A stretch of 64,000 nt of DNA from Aquimarina sp. AU58 (GTDB lineage Bacteria; Bacteroidota; Bacteroidia; Flavobacteriales; Flavobacteriaceae). The notes below the pieces were generated by a model. It was not told the DNA's origin. It did no database searches and saw nothing but the letters and a program-made list of their open reading frames with translations. The stretch's first letter is position 1. The number at the start of each line of letters is the position of its first letter. The stretch is taken from positions 1,736,001-1,800,000 of the forward strand of contig NZ_OMPD01000014.1 in NCBI RefSeq assembly GCF_900312745.1, read 5' to 3'. Positions 26,393-36,398 of the stretch are shown here, piece after piece. Position numbers and translations under genes: made by a program.

Positions 26393-29300
26393 ATGATGCA
26401 GAATATAGTTTACCTCATAGTACTGGTTTTGATTTTTTCGGGTTGTTCAAAAGATCAGAAAGAAAATAATACTGTAGTAGAAAAAAAACAGAATACAACA
26501 CTATTTGAAAAAGTTTCAGAAACTCATAGTACTATAGATTTTAAGAATAAGATCGAAGAAACATTATATTTTAATTTTCTTAATTATTCATATATCTATA
26601 ATGGTGGTGGAGTAGCTGTTGGTGATATCAATAATGATGGATTAGAAGACATATATTTTAGTTCTAATCAGGGAACTAATAAACTTTACCTTAATACAGG
26701 TAATTTTGTCTTTGATGATATTACAAAGAATGCAGGGGTTACCGATCAGGAAGGTTGGTCTACCGGAGTTTCTATGATAGATATTAATGCTGATGGCTGG
26801 TTAGATATTTATGTATGTAAATCGGGCGCATTGCAGCATAAAGAAAAGAGAAAGAACAAACTCTATATCAATCAGAAAAATGGAACTTTTATAGAGCAGG
26901 CCGATCAATATGGTTTGGCTTCCAGTGCTTTTTCGACTCAGGCTTATTATTTGGATTTTGATAAAGATGGAGACTTAGATATATACTTGTTAAATCATAG
27001 GCCAGATTTTAATAATAATGTAACGATAGATCCAAGAATTCAATTTAATTATCATCCCGAAAGTAGCGATCAGTTATTTGAAAATAACAACGGAAGATTT
27101 ACCGATATTACTCAAAAATCAGGTTTGTTAAATAAAGCTTGGGGGCTTAGTGCATCTATTGGTGATTTTAATGAAGACGACTGGCCAGATATTTATGTAG
27201 CAAATGACTTTTTAGAATCTGATTTTCTTTATATCAATAACCACGATGGCACATTTACCAATACCATTCTTAGTACGTTTGATCATATCACTGCAAATAG
27301 TATGGGATCTGATTTTGCTGATATTAATAATGATCTAAAACCAGATCTGGTGGTTTTAGATATGTTGTCTGATGACCATAAGAGAGGTAAAGAAAATATG
27401 GCATCGATGAGCACCGAAAATTTCAATGAGTTGGTTAATGCGGGGTATCATCATCAATATATGTCTAATGCATTACAACTCAACCTGGGGAATGGCGTAT
27501 TTAGTGAAATAGGGCAGCTGTCTGGGATTTCTAATACAGATTGGAGCTGGGCTCCAGTATTGGCAGATTTTGACAATGATGGATTTAATGACCTTTTTGT
27601 AACTAATGGTATCCTTCATGATTTGTCTAACCAGGATTTTAGAAATCGAATGAAGACCAATATTCGTAATCGAAAAAAAGTAACATTGGATGAAGCAATT
27701 GGTATGATGCCTTCTACCAAATTGAGTAACAAAATGTTTCTTAATAATAAGGATTTAACGTTTTTACCTGTTACCAAAGAATGGGGATTACAGGAAAAAG
27801 TGAATTCTAACGGAGTTGCCTATGCCGATCTTGATAATGATGGAGATCTCGATCTCATCCTTAACAATCAGATGGAAACTGCCAGTATCTATAAAAATAA
27901 TCAGGATAATAATTATATATCGGTTGCACTTTCTGGTAGTGATAAAAACCCCAATGGTATTGGTGCAAAAGTTAATATCTATACCAAAGATCTGCAACAA
28001 TCAAAAATACACTATCCCGTGAGAGGGTTTCAATCTTCTGTAAGTCAACGAATACATTTTGGATTAGGAGATATAACCATAGTAGATAGCATACAGGTAC
28101 AATGGCCTCAAGGGACATCTACTACGCTTCAAAATATAAATGGCAATCAATTGCTCGCGATCAATCAAAAAGATACAGCGTTAACTGTAGAGAAATCTAA
28201 AAAGCAACCCGTACATGTCTCTGCTGTAATTGATGCTTCTCAATTTGGGATTCAGTATAAGAATATCGAGCGCAATTTTGATGATTATAAACTTCAACTA
28301 TTATTACCGCAAAAACAAAGTGAAAAAGGGAGAGCCCTTACTGTTGGTGATGTAAATAATGATGGAAAAGAGGATTTCTTTGTTGGAAATGCCAAGGGAG
28401 CCCCTGCTGCTATGTATATTCAGAAAGAAGATGGAACTTTTAGAGCTTCTAGTATTTCTGTTTTTCAGAATGATAAAGAATTTGAAGACAATCAGGCATT
28501 ATTTTTTGATATAGATAATGATGGAGATCAGGATTTATATGTAGCAAGTGGAAGTTATGAGGATCAGGAAAATAGCGATTGGCTTATCGATAGAATATAT
28601 ACAAATGATGGAAAAGGTAATTTTACCAGAGATACTACCTTTCCTAAGATCAAGTCGATATCTTCTGCCATAGCGGTATCCGATATTGATCAGGATGGGG
28701 ATCTCGACCTTTTTATTGGCGGCGGAGTAATCCCGGGTAAATACCCTATGTCATCACCTTCATATATATTAAGAAATGATCGAGGAAATTTTGTGAAGGT
28801 AACCCATAAAATGATCAAAGGACAAGAACAGCTAAACATGGTAAATGGTGCTGTTTTTTCTGATTATGATAAGGATGGAGACGAAGATCTTTTGGTAATC
28901 GGAGAGTGGATGCCAATTACCATTTTTGATAATGATAAAGGAATATTGATTAAAAAAGATATAGACGAATTACAACATACTTCTGGATGGTATTTTACGA
29001 TACACCCTACAGATATTGATAGTGATGGGGATGTAGATTATTTAATAGGAAATATGGGACAGAATACTAAGTTTCATCCTACAAAAAACAAACCGCTACA
29101 CATTTACACCAAAGATTTTGATCAAAACCAAAGCCTGGATATTATATTGAGTAAAGAATCCAAAACAGGATTACTATTACCCGTAAGGGGGAAACAGTGC
29201 TCCTCTGAGCAATTACCCATGTTAAAGAATAAGTTTAAAACCTATGGAGAGTTTGCAAATGCATCACTGTCTGATATTTATGGAGATCAGGACTTGAAAG

Positions 29301-29689
29301 AAGCAACTCATTACATGGCTAAGGAGTTTACTACTGTAATCCTGATTAATGATGGACAAGGAAATTTTAACATAACATCATTACCAGTACAAGCTCAATT
29401 TGGACCAACTACAGATTTTGTCGTCGAAGATTTCAATAAGGACGGAGTAAATGACATTTTTGGAGTAGGCTCTTTATATGAAGCCGAAGTAGAAACGATA
29501 CGCTATGATGCTAATAAAGGATATTTCTTGCATAGAAACCAGGAAAAAACTCTAAGTTTTTCTGCAACATTACCAGCACTCCACGGGCTAGAAATAAAAG
29601 CTGCAGAACGTATAAAGATCGGTGACAAAAAATATGTTCTTATGCAATGTAAAAATACAGGATTAAAATTATTACCGATAGATTTTTAA
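26393..29689 (+). CDS. VCBS/FG-GAP repeat lipoprotein with ASPIC/UnbV domain
   Basis: A 1098-residue surface lipoprotein with lipobox FSGC at 17-20. Many Ca-binding-type repeats of the form D-x-N-x-D-G-x-x-D-I/L-Y (such as GDINNDGLEDIYF, DFDKDGDLDIYLL and DVNNDGKEDFFV) build beta-propellers in both halves. An ASPIC/UnbV domain is near 520-605 (NPNGIGAKVNIYTK to WPQGTSTTL). Such proteins (CRTAC1-like) are common in Bacteroidota and are often linked to polysaccharide uptake or surface adhesion. Here there is no SusCD pair beside it, so its role is open. Confidence 0.88.
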   Translation: MMQNIVYLIVLVLIFSGCSKDQKENNTVVEKKQNTTLFEKVSETHSTIDFKNKIEETLYFNFLNYSYIYNGGGVAVGDINNDGLEDIYFSSNQGTNKLYLNTGNFVFDDITKNAGVTDQEGWSTGVSMIDINADGWLDIYVCKSGALQHKEKRKNKLYINQKNGTFIEQADQYGLASSAFSTQAYYLDFDKDGDLDIYLLNHRPDFNNNVTIDPRIQFNYHPESSDQLFENNNGRFTDITQKSGLLNKAWGLSASIGDFNEDDWPDIYVANDFLESDFLYINNHDGTFTNTILSTFDHITANSMGSDFADINNDLKPDLVVLDMLSDDHKRGKENMASMSTENFNELVNAGYHHQYMSNALQLNLGNGVFSEIGQLSGISNTDWSWAPVLADFDNDGFNDLFVTNGILHDLSNQDFRNRMKTNIRNRKKVTLDEAIGMMPSTKLSNKMFLNNKDLTFLPVTKEWGLQEKVNSNGVAYADLDNDGDLDLILNNQMETASIYKNNQDNNYISVALSGSDKNPNGIGAKVNIYTKDLQQSKIHYPVRGFQSSVSQRIHFGLGDITIVDSIQVQWPQGTSTTLQNINGNQLLAINQKDTALTVEKSKKQPVHVSAVIDASQFGIQYKNIERNFDDYKLQLLLPQKQSEKGRALTVGDVNNDGKEDFFVGNAKGAPAAMYIQKEDGTFRASSISVFQNDKEFEDNQALFFDIDNDGDQDLYVASGSYEDQENSDWLIDRIYTNDGKGNFTRDTTFPKIKSISSAIAVSDIDQDGDLDLFIGGGVIPGKYPMSSPSYILRNDRGNFVKVTHKMIKGQEQLNMVNGAVFSDYDKDGDEDLLVIGEWMPITIFDNDKGILIKKDIDELQHTSGWYFTIHPTDIDSDGDVDYLIGNMGQNTKFHPTKNKPLHIYTKDFDQNQSLDIILSKESKTGLLLPVRGKQCSSEQLPMLKNKFKTYGEFANASLSDIYGDQDLKEATHYMAKEFTTVILINDGQGNFNITSLPVQAQFGPTTDFVVEDFNKDGVNDIFGVGSLYEAEVETIRYDANKGYFLHRNQEKTLSFSATLPALHGLEIKAAERIKIGDKKYVLMQCKNTGLKLLPIDF

Positions 29690-29880
29690 ACTCTGATATC
29701 ATACCAAACACTTACCATACCTGCAAAATTTGATGGAGTGATTTAGCATTCAAATCTAGATTCATTTTATGTTGTAAACATAAAAGATTACCTACCTTAG
29801 TTATCTGGATAAGAAATATACTTACCAAGGTAAGCATACCTAAATAATGATGTAGTATTCTTTAGTAAAATAGTATAGAA

Positions 29881-30444
29881 ATGATGAGAACACGTATAGG
29901 GGCAGTAACCGATATCAAAGGAATTCTTTCCCTTCAGGAAAAGAACTTGTTTAGTAATTTAAACGAAAAAGAACGAGAAACAGGTTTTGTAACCACCCCA
30001 TTTACCACTAATCAAATTGAAGAAATCATAAAACAAAACGGAATTTTTATTGCAGAAAATGATGATAATGTAGTTGTAGCGTATGCTTTTGCAGGAAATT
30101 GGAAATATTTTGAGCAGTGGGAGATTTTTAATGTGATGACCTCCCGTTTTCCGAAATTATCATTTGATAGACGTCAAATTTCAACAGAAAACAGCTTTCA
30201 ATACGGGCCGGTTTGTATCGATAAGGAGTATCGAGGCAAAGGATTGTTAAATTTGATTTTTGAAGAAATGAGAGTCGAATTTGTGAAAAAATATCCGATT
30301 AGTATAACATTCATCAATAAAGTAAATGTTATTTCTGAAAAAGCACATACTAAGAAATTAGGTTGGAAAATAATAGACGAGTTCGAATTTAATAACAATA
30401 CTTATATTGGGCTCGCTTTTGATATGAAAAAATCGGTGTTGTAA
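29881..30444 (+). CDS. GNAT family N-acetyltransferase
   Basis: A 187-residue acetyltransferase. The acetyl-CoA-binding motif A is seen as YGPVCIDKEYRGKGLLNLIF (about 108-127), followed by the expected helix and the C-terminal HTKKLGWKII strand. The substrate is unknown. It is 15 bp from the Crp/Fnr gene downstream, so the two may be co-transcribed. Confidence 0.82.
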   Translation: MMRTRIGAVTDIKGILSLQEKNLFSNLNEKERETGFVTTPFTTNQIEEIIKQNGIFIAENDDNVVVAYAFAGNWKYFEQWEIFNVMTSRFPKLSFDRRQISTENSFQYGPVCIDKEYRGKGLLNLIFEEMRVEFVKKYPISITFINKVNVISEKAHTKKLGWKIIDEFEFNNNTYIGLAFDMKKSVL

Positions 30445-30459
30445 ACCTATAGTGCAAAC

Positions 30460-31041
30460 ATGGATCCAATTGATACATTAATACAACATTTTAGAGAGCG
30501 TATTGTCCTCACAGATCACGATGCACGTTGCGTTGGTGAATGTTTTCATGTAGTAGCTTTAAAAAAGAAAGAAGTTCTATTGCATACAGGAGAGGTTTCT
30601 TTGCATATGAGATTTATTGCAGAGGGATGCCTAAGAAGTTACTATATGGATGAGGAAGCACGAGAACATATCATTCAGTTCGGAATAGAAGGTTGGTGGG
30701 TTAATGATCTGTATAGTTACCTTACCAAAACTCCGGCCAAACAATTTATTCAGGCATTAGAACATAGTGTAGTACTTCAGATTCATCGGGATACATTAAA
30801 TCAATTATATGATCAGGTACCAGCAATAGAACGTTTTTTTAGGTTTAAGTTTGAAAATGCATATGTTGCTATACAAGATCGTACACTCAATACTTTAAGT
30901 AAAACGGCAGAAGAACGATATTTTGAGTTTCGTTCAAAATATAGAGATATCGAACAGCGTGTGCCACAATATATGATTGCTTCCTATTTAGGAATGACTC
31001 CCGAGTTTTTAAGCGCACTAAGAAAAAAAACGACAACATAA
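30460..31041 (+). CDS. Crp/Fnr family transcriptional regulator (1 of 3)
   Basis: A 193-residue regulator: a cyclic-nucleotide-binding-like beta roll (about 20-125) and a short C-terminal helix-turn-helix (PQYMIASYLGMTPEFLSALRKK). There are no clear Cys ligands for an iron-sulfur cluster and no complete cAMP-binding cassette, which is normal for this Bacteroidota subgroup. It lies between a GNAT gene and a flavin reductase gene, its possible targets. Confidence 0.88.
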   Translation: MDPIDTLIQHFRERIVLTDHDARCVGECFHVVALKKKEVLLHTGEVSLHMRFIAEGCLRSYYMDEEAREHIIQFGIEGWWVNDLYSYLTKTPAKQFIQALEHSVVLQIHRDTLNQLYDQVPAIERFFRFKFENAYVAIQDRTLNTLSKTAEERYFEFRSKYRDIEQRVPQYMIASYLGMTPEFLSALRKKTTT

Positions 31042-31088
31042 GTGTTTCTTAAGATACCTTAAGATTTTTAATATCAAATAGCAGTTAG

Positions 31089-31121
31089 TTTGTACCATAA
31101 TAATTTTAAAAGTGGTACAAA
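31089..31121. promoter_or_regulatory. Inverted repeat overlapping the flavin-reductase start
   Basis: Perfect 9-bp arms TTTGTACCA (31089-31097) and TGGTACAAA (31113-31121), 15 bp apart. The second arm reaches the A of the ATG at 31121. It could be an operator or a hairpin that hides the start codon. Confidence 0.45.
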
Positions 31122-31651
31122 TGAAAAAAATCCTTGCTTTTTCAGGAAGTAACAATCCTAAGTCGATCAATCAACAATTATTGCTTGCTGCAATCAATAA
31201 AATCGATGAGCATAATGATGTACATCTCATACAATTATCAGAATATATAGCTCCTATATATAGCCCGGTTATTGAGGAGAAGGGCATTCCGAAAGCTATA
31301 AAAGAACTTTTTCAACTGTTTACAGAAGCAGATGGATTTATGATTGCTTCGCCAGAGCACAACGGGCTTCCTTCGTCCTTCTTTAAAAACATAATAGACT
31401 GGCTTTCGAGAATCGATCAACGATTTTTTGGAGACAAACCTGTAGTCTTAATGAGCACTTCTCCCGGAGTAACAGGAGGAGCATCTCATCTTCAGGTTTT
31501 AGAAAAACTCTTTCCAAGATGGGGTGGGAACATATGTGGCATGTATTCTCTGGGAGATTTTAATAACAAGTTTGATATAAGCAATTCGTCTATCCTGGAC
31601 CCATCAGAGAACACAAAACTAGATAAAGCGATTACTACATTAATGCAATAA
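31121..31651 (+). CDS. NADPH-dependent FMN reductase
   Basis: A 176-residue flavodoxin-like reductase. The FMN phosphate loop is at the N-terminus (LAFSGSNNPKSINQQLL), and the isoalloxazine-contact stretch is IASPEHNGLPSSFFKNIIDWLSR, a signature of the NADPH:FMN/quinone reductase family. The ATG at 31121 is chosen over the GTG at 31112, which lies in the inverted repeat. It probably reduces quinones, azo compounds or free FMN. It is followed 26 bp later by a SnoaL-like gene and then a GNAT gene in the same direction. Confidence 0.9.
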   Translation: MKKILAFSGSNNPKSINQQLLLAAINKIDEHNDVHLIQLSEYIAPIYSPVIEEKGIPKAIKELFQLFTEADGFMIASPEHNGLPSSFFKNIIDWLSRIDQRFFGDKPVVLMSTSPGVTGGASHLQVLEKLFPRWGGNICGMYSLGDFNNKFDISNSSILDPSENTKLDKAITTLMQ

Positions 31652-31677
31652 ATATTCACTCTATAAAAACGAAAAAA

Positions 31678-32091
31678 ATGAAAAATTCAGAAAACAGTAG
31701 TACAATAGTACACAATTATTTTAACGCCTTTCAAAATGGCAATATGGATAAAGTATTAGATTTGTTTCACGAAAATTGCCTGATCATAAGTGTACGTGAC
31801 GAAGAACGTAAAAAAGATCAGCTTCATGGTACATACAGAACCAAAGAAGAAGCAAAGCAGTTTATTGCTAACATAGTTAATTCTTTTACAACCAAAGAGT
31901 TTAGTGTAGAAAGGGTAATCGCCGAAGGAAATGTCGTTTTTGCAAATGGAAAATTTTCACACGAAGTAAAAGCAACTGGTAAATTATTCATGAGCGACTG
32001 GGCTCAGGTAAGCATAATTGAAGATGGAAAAATTAAAGAATATAGATTTTATGAAGACTCGGCAGCTTTTGTAAAAACTTCACAAAACTAA
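31678..32091 (+). CDS. SnoaL-like / NTF2-fold protein
   Basis: A 137-residue protein of one NTF2-like domain. The first helix pair (VHNYFNAFQNGNMDKVLDLFHENCLI), a long loop with charged residues and the last strands (DWAQVSIIEDGKIKEYRFY) fit the SnoaL-like family. No signal peptide, so cytoplasmic. It lies between the FMN reductase and a GNAT gene with short gaps, probably one operon. Confidence 0.82.
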   Translation: MKNSENSSTIVHNYFNAFQNGNMDKVLDLFHENCLIISVRDEERKKDQLHGTYRTKEEAKQFIANIVNSFTTKEFSVERVIAEGNVVFANGKFSHEVKATGKLFMSDWAQVSIIEDGKIKEYRFYEDSAAFVKTSQN

Positions 32092-32096
32092 ATTTT

Positions 32097-32831
32097 ATGA
32101 ACAAGATCATAATAAACCACCTTTTCGAGTTCTGGGAATACATAGGAACACAAGGAGGCTTTTTTAATAGAGGAGAGGGGTATGTCTATACCAAGCCCGA
32201 AAAAAGCTCCTGGCCCAATAAAGTTTTTGAGATAGATCCAGAGATAGTAAACCTGGAGCAACTTTATGAACAAATGAAGAATGGAGCTTTACCAAAATCA
32301 TTAGGAGTAACTGAAAACGAAAATGTAGAAAAACGACTACTACAGCACAATTTTGAGCAGCAATCAATGGTAAAAGCAATGTTTTTAGAGACCTCTAAAA
32401 CTACGATGCCCGCAGATGATTTTTCTACGATAGTGCCCGTTGATAATGATAAAAAGGCGATAATATTTGCAAGAGTTTCATCAAACTCATTTGGATATCA
32501 AATACTCCCAGAGACCATAATTTCATTAGTCGAACACCAAAAAAATATACATCTTTTTTTAGGTAAACATAATGATGAATATGTAAGTTGTGGAATTATA
32601 TATCATGATAAAAATGGATATTCTGGGATACATATGATAGGAACACTACCAAAATATAGAGGAATGGGATTAGGTAAGATTATGACCAATAAACTATTGT
32701 TTGAAGCTTACCAAAATCAAAGTGATATCGTTCTTTTGGTAGCATCTACATCTGGTGAGCGAATCTATTCTAAAATAGGGTTTATAACCGACAGAACACT
32801 AAAGAGCTATACTGTTAAGACACCTGCATAA
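32097..32831 (+). CDS. GNAT family N-acetyltransferase
   Basis: A 244-residue protein. The C-terminal half is a GNAT domain with motif A in IHMIGTLPKYRGMGLGKIMT (about 179-198) and the final YSKIGFITDRTLKSY. The N-terminal half (about 1-110) is like the extended N-terminus of two-domain acetyltransferases. It starts 5 bp after the SnoaL-like stop. Substrate unknown. Confidence 0.82.
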   Translation: MNKIIINHLFEFWEYIGTQGGFFNRGEGYVYTKPEKSSWPNKVFEIDPEIVNLEQLYEQMKNGALPKSLGVTENENVEKRLLQHNFEQQSMVKAMFLETSKTTMPADDFSTIVPVDNDKKAIIFARVSSNSFGYQILPETIISLVEHQKNIHLFLGKHNDEYVSCGIIYHDKNGYSGIHMIGTLPKYRGMGLGKIMTNKLLFEAYQNQSDIVLLVASTSGERIYSKIGFITDRTLKSYTVKTPA

Positions 32832-33038
32832 CTATAATTTTGTAGTGTTGCGAATCGTTTTTACGCCCCTAAGTTATTGATAATCTTTGATGTGAAAGGT
32901 AATGAAATGGTACATAGAACAAAGTGTGTCAATACGAAAAAGTCGACCATATGATAGTGTTGAAATGTTAACCACATCTTAATAAGTTCGTATTTTTTTA
33001 ATATATTAACACTTTATTAATAATTTAAAACTAACAAT

Positions 33039-33287
33039 ATGGAAATAATTGTAACCATTATTATTGGAGCAGTAGCAGGTTGGCTTGGAGGTACCATTTA
33101 CAAAGGTGGTGGCTTAGGTCTCATCGGAAATATTATAGTTGGAATCGTCGGGAGTTATGTAGGATACTGGCTTTTGGGAAGATTAGGAATTCACTTGGGT
33201 ACCGGTTGGATCGGTGCAATACTTACTGGGGCTATCGGAGCGATAATCATTCTGTTCTTGCTCAATCTAATATTTAAAAAACGGTAA
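33039..33287 (+). CDS. GlsB/YeaQ/YmgE family stress membrane protein
   Basis: An 82-residue hydrophobic protein with three glycine-rich helices (IIIGAVAGWLGGTIYKGGG, then GLIGNIIVGIVGSYVGYWLL, then GWIGAILTGAIGAIIILF) and a KKR tail. This is the transglycosylase-associated / GlsB family, small inner-membrane proteins induced by stress. It is monocistronic and ends before a strong hairpin. Confidence 0.93.
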   Translation: MEIIVTIIIGAVAGWLGGTIYKGGGLGLIGNIIVGIVGSYVGYWLLGRLGIHLGTGWIGAILTGAIGAIIILFLLNLIFKKR

Positions 33288-33355
33288 TCAATATACTTTG
33301 ATCATATAGATATTTTATCGATGTGAGAATAAGATTCTGATTCTTATCATAATAC

Positions 33356-33382
33356 AAAAAGCTACCTATCTGGTAGCTTTTT
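33356..33382 (+). terminator. Terminator after the GlsB-like gene
   Basis: 11-bp perfect stem AAAAAGCTACC (33356-33366) / GGTAGCTTTTT (33372-33382), 5-nt loop, trailing T-rich run. The remaining 220 bp up to 33605 show nothing clear. Confidence 0.85.
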
Positions 33383-33605
33383 GCTTTTATATCAATAAGA
33401 GTACGCTGTTGGATATATTATGAGTGAAATATATGTAATGCTTTTTGGGTAAATTAAGGTCGGTATAGTATTTTAGATTAAAAATAGTATATTAAGTATT
33501 TAATATACATCTATAAACAAAAGTATACATGGAGACATGACTTTTATATGATTATTGTTTCGCATTACAGTTGAATGAATTTTATTAATTATTATGAGTT
33601 AAAAA

Positions 33606-35051
33606 ATGCTGAAAAAATTAAATCAGGCGATTTCACAGGACAACATTGAAGAAGTAATAAAAATAATAGGAAGTGGTGTTGAATTGAAACCAAAAGATGA
33701 ATATTGGCAATCACCACTTTTTAAAGCTGCTAGAACTGGGAATATTGACATCGCAAAAACCCTCCTAGTAGAAGGAGTTGACCCTAATTATCAGGATTAT
33801 GCCGGTATGACGGCATTATATTATGCTGTTTTTGGTGGGAACACGGCTATGGTGAGGCTATTATTAGATAATGGTGTAAAAATTGATGTTAGAGATGGAT
33901 ACGAAGATGAAACACCCTTGTGCGTTGCAGTTAACTCTAATAATTTTGAAATTATAGAACTATTACTGCATAGTGGTTCTGATCCATATCAAGATTTAAT
34001 CACCAGGTTTCGTGATATAGCAGCAAGTATTAACAACACCGAATTAAGAGAATTAATTTATAAAGCCCGAGGACTAACTGATGATGAGTTTATCCTTTAT
34101 GAGGCTGTTAGGTCTGGTAATGTAAGAAAATTAAGTACATTCAGTGAACAAGTTATCAATTCAATGGTTTGCCCCTGTTATAACCAAACGTTGCTACACA
34201 TAGCTGCATCCCATGGGCATCTTGAAATTGTTAAAACTTTAATTACATTAAATTTTGAAATTAATGCTGAAGATTCGAGAGGTCATACTCCTTTAATAGA
34301 AGCATTAATAGGCAGTCATGACCGTCTGGCAGAATATTTAGTACATCAAGGAGCTGATGTAAATCTTATTTCGAATAAATATTCTACACTTTATTGGGCC
34401 ATATTTAATGATATGGAAAATGTTGTAAAGCTGATATTGAAAAGTAACTTAGATTCTCAAATCCTTGAAAAGGAATTTCCACAGGCAATTAGAAAAGCCA
34501 ATATAGAAATAGTTGAAGCATTTTTAGACACTGGTGTCGATACGACAATAGTGGATACGCAAGGTTATACTCCCTTAATAAATGCAATACAAGGAGGGAA
34601 TTGTGATCTTGTAAAAAAAATGATCGAAATAGGCCTTGACATAAATGAATGTGACGATGAGGGTTGGCATCCTTTACTCCATGCAACAGAAAATTCTGAA
34701 ATGGCAAAACTACTATACGAGCTTGATGCTGATCCCTGGATAAAAAATAATAAGGACATGTCTGTTTTTCACGGAGCTTGCATGAATGGTTTGGTCTGGT
34801 TAGTGAAAGATTTAATTCTAAAAAAACCTAATGTTGTTAATGAAAAAAGTAAAGATGGCTGGTCACCATTACATTATGCTGCATGGCATGGTAAGGTAGA
34901 GATCGCTAAAATTTTAATCAATAAAAACGCGAATATTAATGTCACAGATAACAGTGGAGAAACTCCACTTGAGATCGCAATAGATAAGGAACATAATGAA
35001 TTAGTTGATTTTTTGAATGATTATCATAATGGTTTGAATAGGCATATATGA
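33606..35051 (+). CDS. Ankyrin repeat protein
   Basis: A 481-residue protein without a signal peptide, built almost wholly of ankyrin repeats of about 33 residues. Clear units include SPLFKAARTGNIDIAKTLL, TALYYAVFGGNTAMVRLLLD, TLLHIAASHGHLEIVKTLIT and SPLHYAAWHGKVEIAKILIN, about a dozen in all, some degenerate. Ankyrin stacks bind other proteins; the partner is unknown. No enzymatic domain or membrane anchor is present. It is a single gene. Confidence 0.9.
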   Translation: MLKKLNQAISQDNIEEVIKIIGSGVELKPKDEYWQSPLFKAARTGNIDIAKTLLVEGVDPNYQDYAGMTALYYAVFGGNTAMVRLLLDNGVKIDVRDGYEDETPLCVAVNSNNFEIIELLLHSGSDPYQDLITRFRDIAASINNTELRELIYKARGLTDDEFILYEAVRSGNVRKLSTFSEQVINSMVCPCYNQTLLHIAASHGHLEIVKTLITLNFEINAEDSRGHTPLIEALIGSHDRLAEYLVHQGADVNLISNKYSTLYWAIFNDMENVVKLILKSNLDSQILEKEFPQAIRKANIEIVEAFLDTGVDTTIVDTQGYTPLINAIQGGNCDLVKKMIEIGLDINECDDEGWHPLLHATENSEMAKLLYELDADPWIKNNKDMSVFHGACMNGLVWLVKDLILKKPNVVNEKSKDGWSPLHYAAWHGKVEIAKILINKNANINVTDNSGETPLEIAIDKEHNELVDFLNDYHNGLNRHI

Positions 35052-35310
35052 TTTGATCATTTTCGAGATGGGTTATTTTATAGTATTGATGAAATGCTTA
35101 TGGATAAAGTAGGTCAACTCCCTGAATGTTCCAAATAAATACCATTAAAGAGTTAGTTTATTTAAATTGTTGTTACATCATTATAAGCGAATGAAATTTG
35201 TAAATGGAAGTACTTAAAAACATTATTCAGGAAATAATTACGGCAACTCCATTTTAAACAAATAATCTTTTGGTATAAATGTACAATTGTATTTTACCTT
35301 ATTTCTTGAA

Positions 35311-36285
35311 ATGAACAAAATATTATTTATATTACTTTTCTTATCGGTAAGTAGTAAAACTGTTGGGCAAACATATAAAGACTATGAAAAGGCTATAGAA
35401 AATGCCGAGAAAGTCGAAAGTTTAAGTTTGGTTTTCAAAGATGATAGTTCTGATTGTATTGATAATAGAATTGTGAAACTAAAGAACTTAAAAGAATTAA
35501 GTATTCGTTTTGAAACTAATAGAGCAATACCCGAAGTAATCCTTAAACTCCCAAGTCTGCAATATGTATATCTGCATCTGGGAGATAGATCTAATTTTCC
35601 ATTCAGGATATTTAGAATACAACAATTAAAACTACTCGATATTACCTCTGATAAATTAACATCAATACCTTTTGGAATTGGACAGCTACATCAACTGGAA
35701 CGTTTAAGTATTCATTGTTCAAAATTAGAAGCTTTACCAAACGACCTAAATAAATTAAGTAACTTAAAGTATTTGAGTATTTCTAGTAGATACAATTTAG
35801 TTTTCCCAGATACATTAGACGGTTTGTGTAAACTTGAAGAGTTTAATTGGGGAGGAGCACCCGGATTTCCAAAAGAAATATTTGAGATACGCTCCCTTAA
35901 AAAATTGAGTTTTGGGTCTCCTTATTTTCAATCTTTACCCAGTGGCTTTAAAAACCTCACGAATTTAGAAGAATTAAGTATTAGTGGAGGTACTTTACAT
36001 TTTTTTCCAGACGATATATGTAACTTAAAGTCATTAAGGATATTAGATTTACACTCAACAAAATTTGAGACAATACCGTTATGTGTTTCCGAAATGCCTT
36101 CGTTATTGTCGATAAACCTACAATTCAATACGCAGTTTAATGATTTTAACAGCTTGATAAAAATACTCAAAAAATCAAATTCAATTGATTGGGTACATAT
36201 TGATGGAACACAGTATAATGAGAAAATCTTAAATACAATGAAAAAAGAATCTGTCAAAATTGATGTTATCCATTTGTATGAATAA
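35311..36285 (+). CDS. Secreted leucine-rich repeat protein
   Basis: A 324-residue protein with a signal peptide (MNKILFILLFLSVSSKTVGQ). It is followed by about nine leucine-rich repeats of the form LxxLxxLxIxxxxLxxLPxxLxxL (such as LHQLERLSIHCSKLEALPN and LKSLRILDLHSTKFETIP). The ATG at 35311 is used because the earlier TTG at 35287 would precede the signal peptide with eight extra residues. Likely exported, binding role. It lies between an ankyrin protein and a lipoprotein; no operon is evident, as the gaps exceed 100 bp. Confidence 0.88.
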   Translation: MNKILFILLFLSVSSKTVGQTYKDYEKAIENAEKVESLSLVFKDDSSDCIDNRIVKLKNLKELSIRFETNRAIPEVILKLPSLQYVYLHLGDRSNFPFRIFRIQQLKLLDITSDKLTSIPFGIGQLHQLERLSIHCSKLEALPNDLNKLSNLKYLSISSRYNLVFPDTLDGLCKLEEFNWGGAPGFPKEIFEIRSLKKLSFGSPYFQSLPSGFKNLTNLEELSISGGTLHFFPDDICNLKSLRILDLHSTKFETIPLCVSEMPSLLSINLQFNTQFNDFNSLIKILKKSNSIDWVHIDGTQYNEKILNTMKKESVKIDVIHLYE

Positions 36286-36398
36286 GTACTCATAAAAAAG
36301 TTAGCATAAGATACAATGTACAATACAGAAGATCATAGCCATACATTAGATACAAACGCAACCTTTTCTTTAAAAAGGGATCTATTTAAAAAACGAAA

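Noticed and set aside
31041..31066. Two CTTAAG motifs 10 bp apart as a regulatory site
   Set aside because: Short self-complementary hexamers in AT-rich DNA; not distinguishable from chance.
33080..33277. 65-residue frame inside the GlsB-like gene
   Set aside because: Overlaps the well-recognised membrane protein in another frame; no family features.
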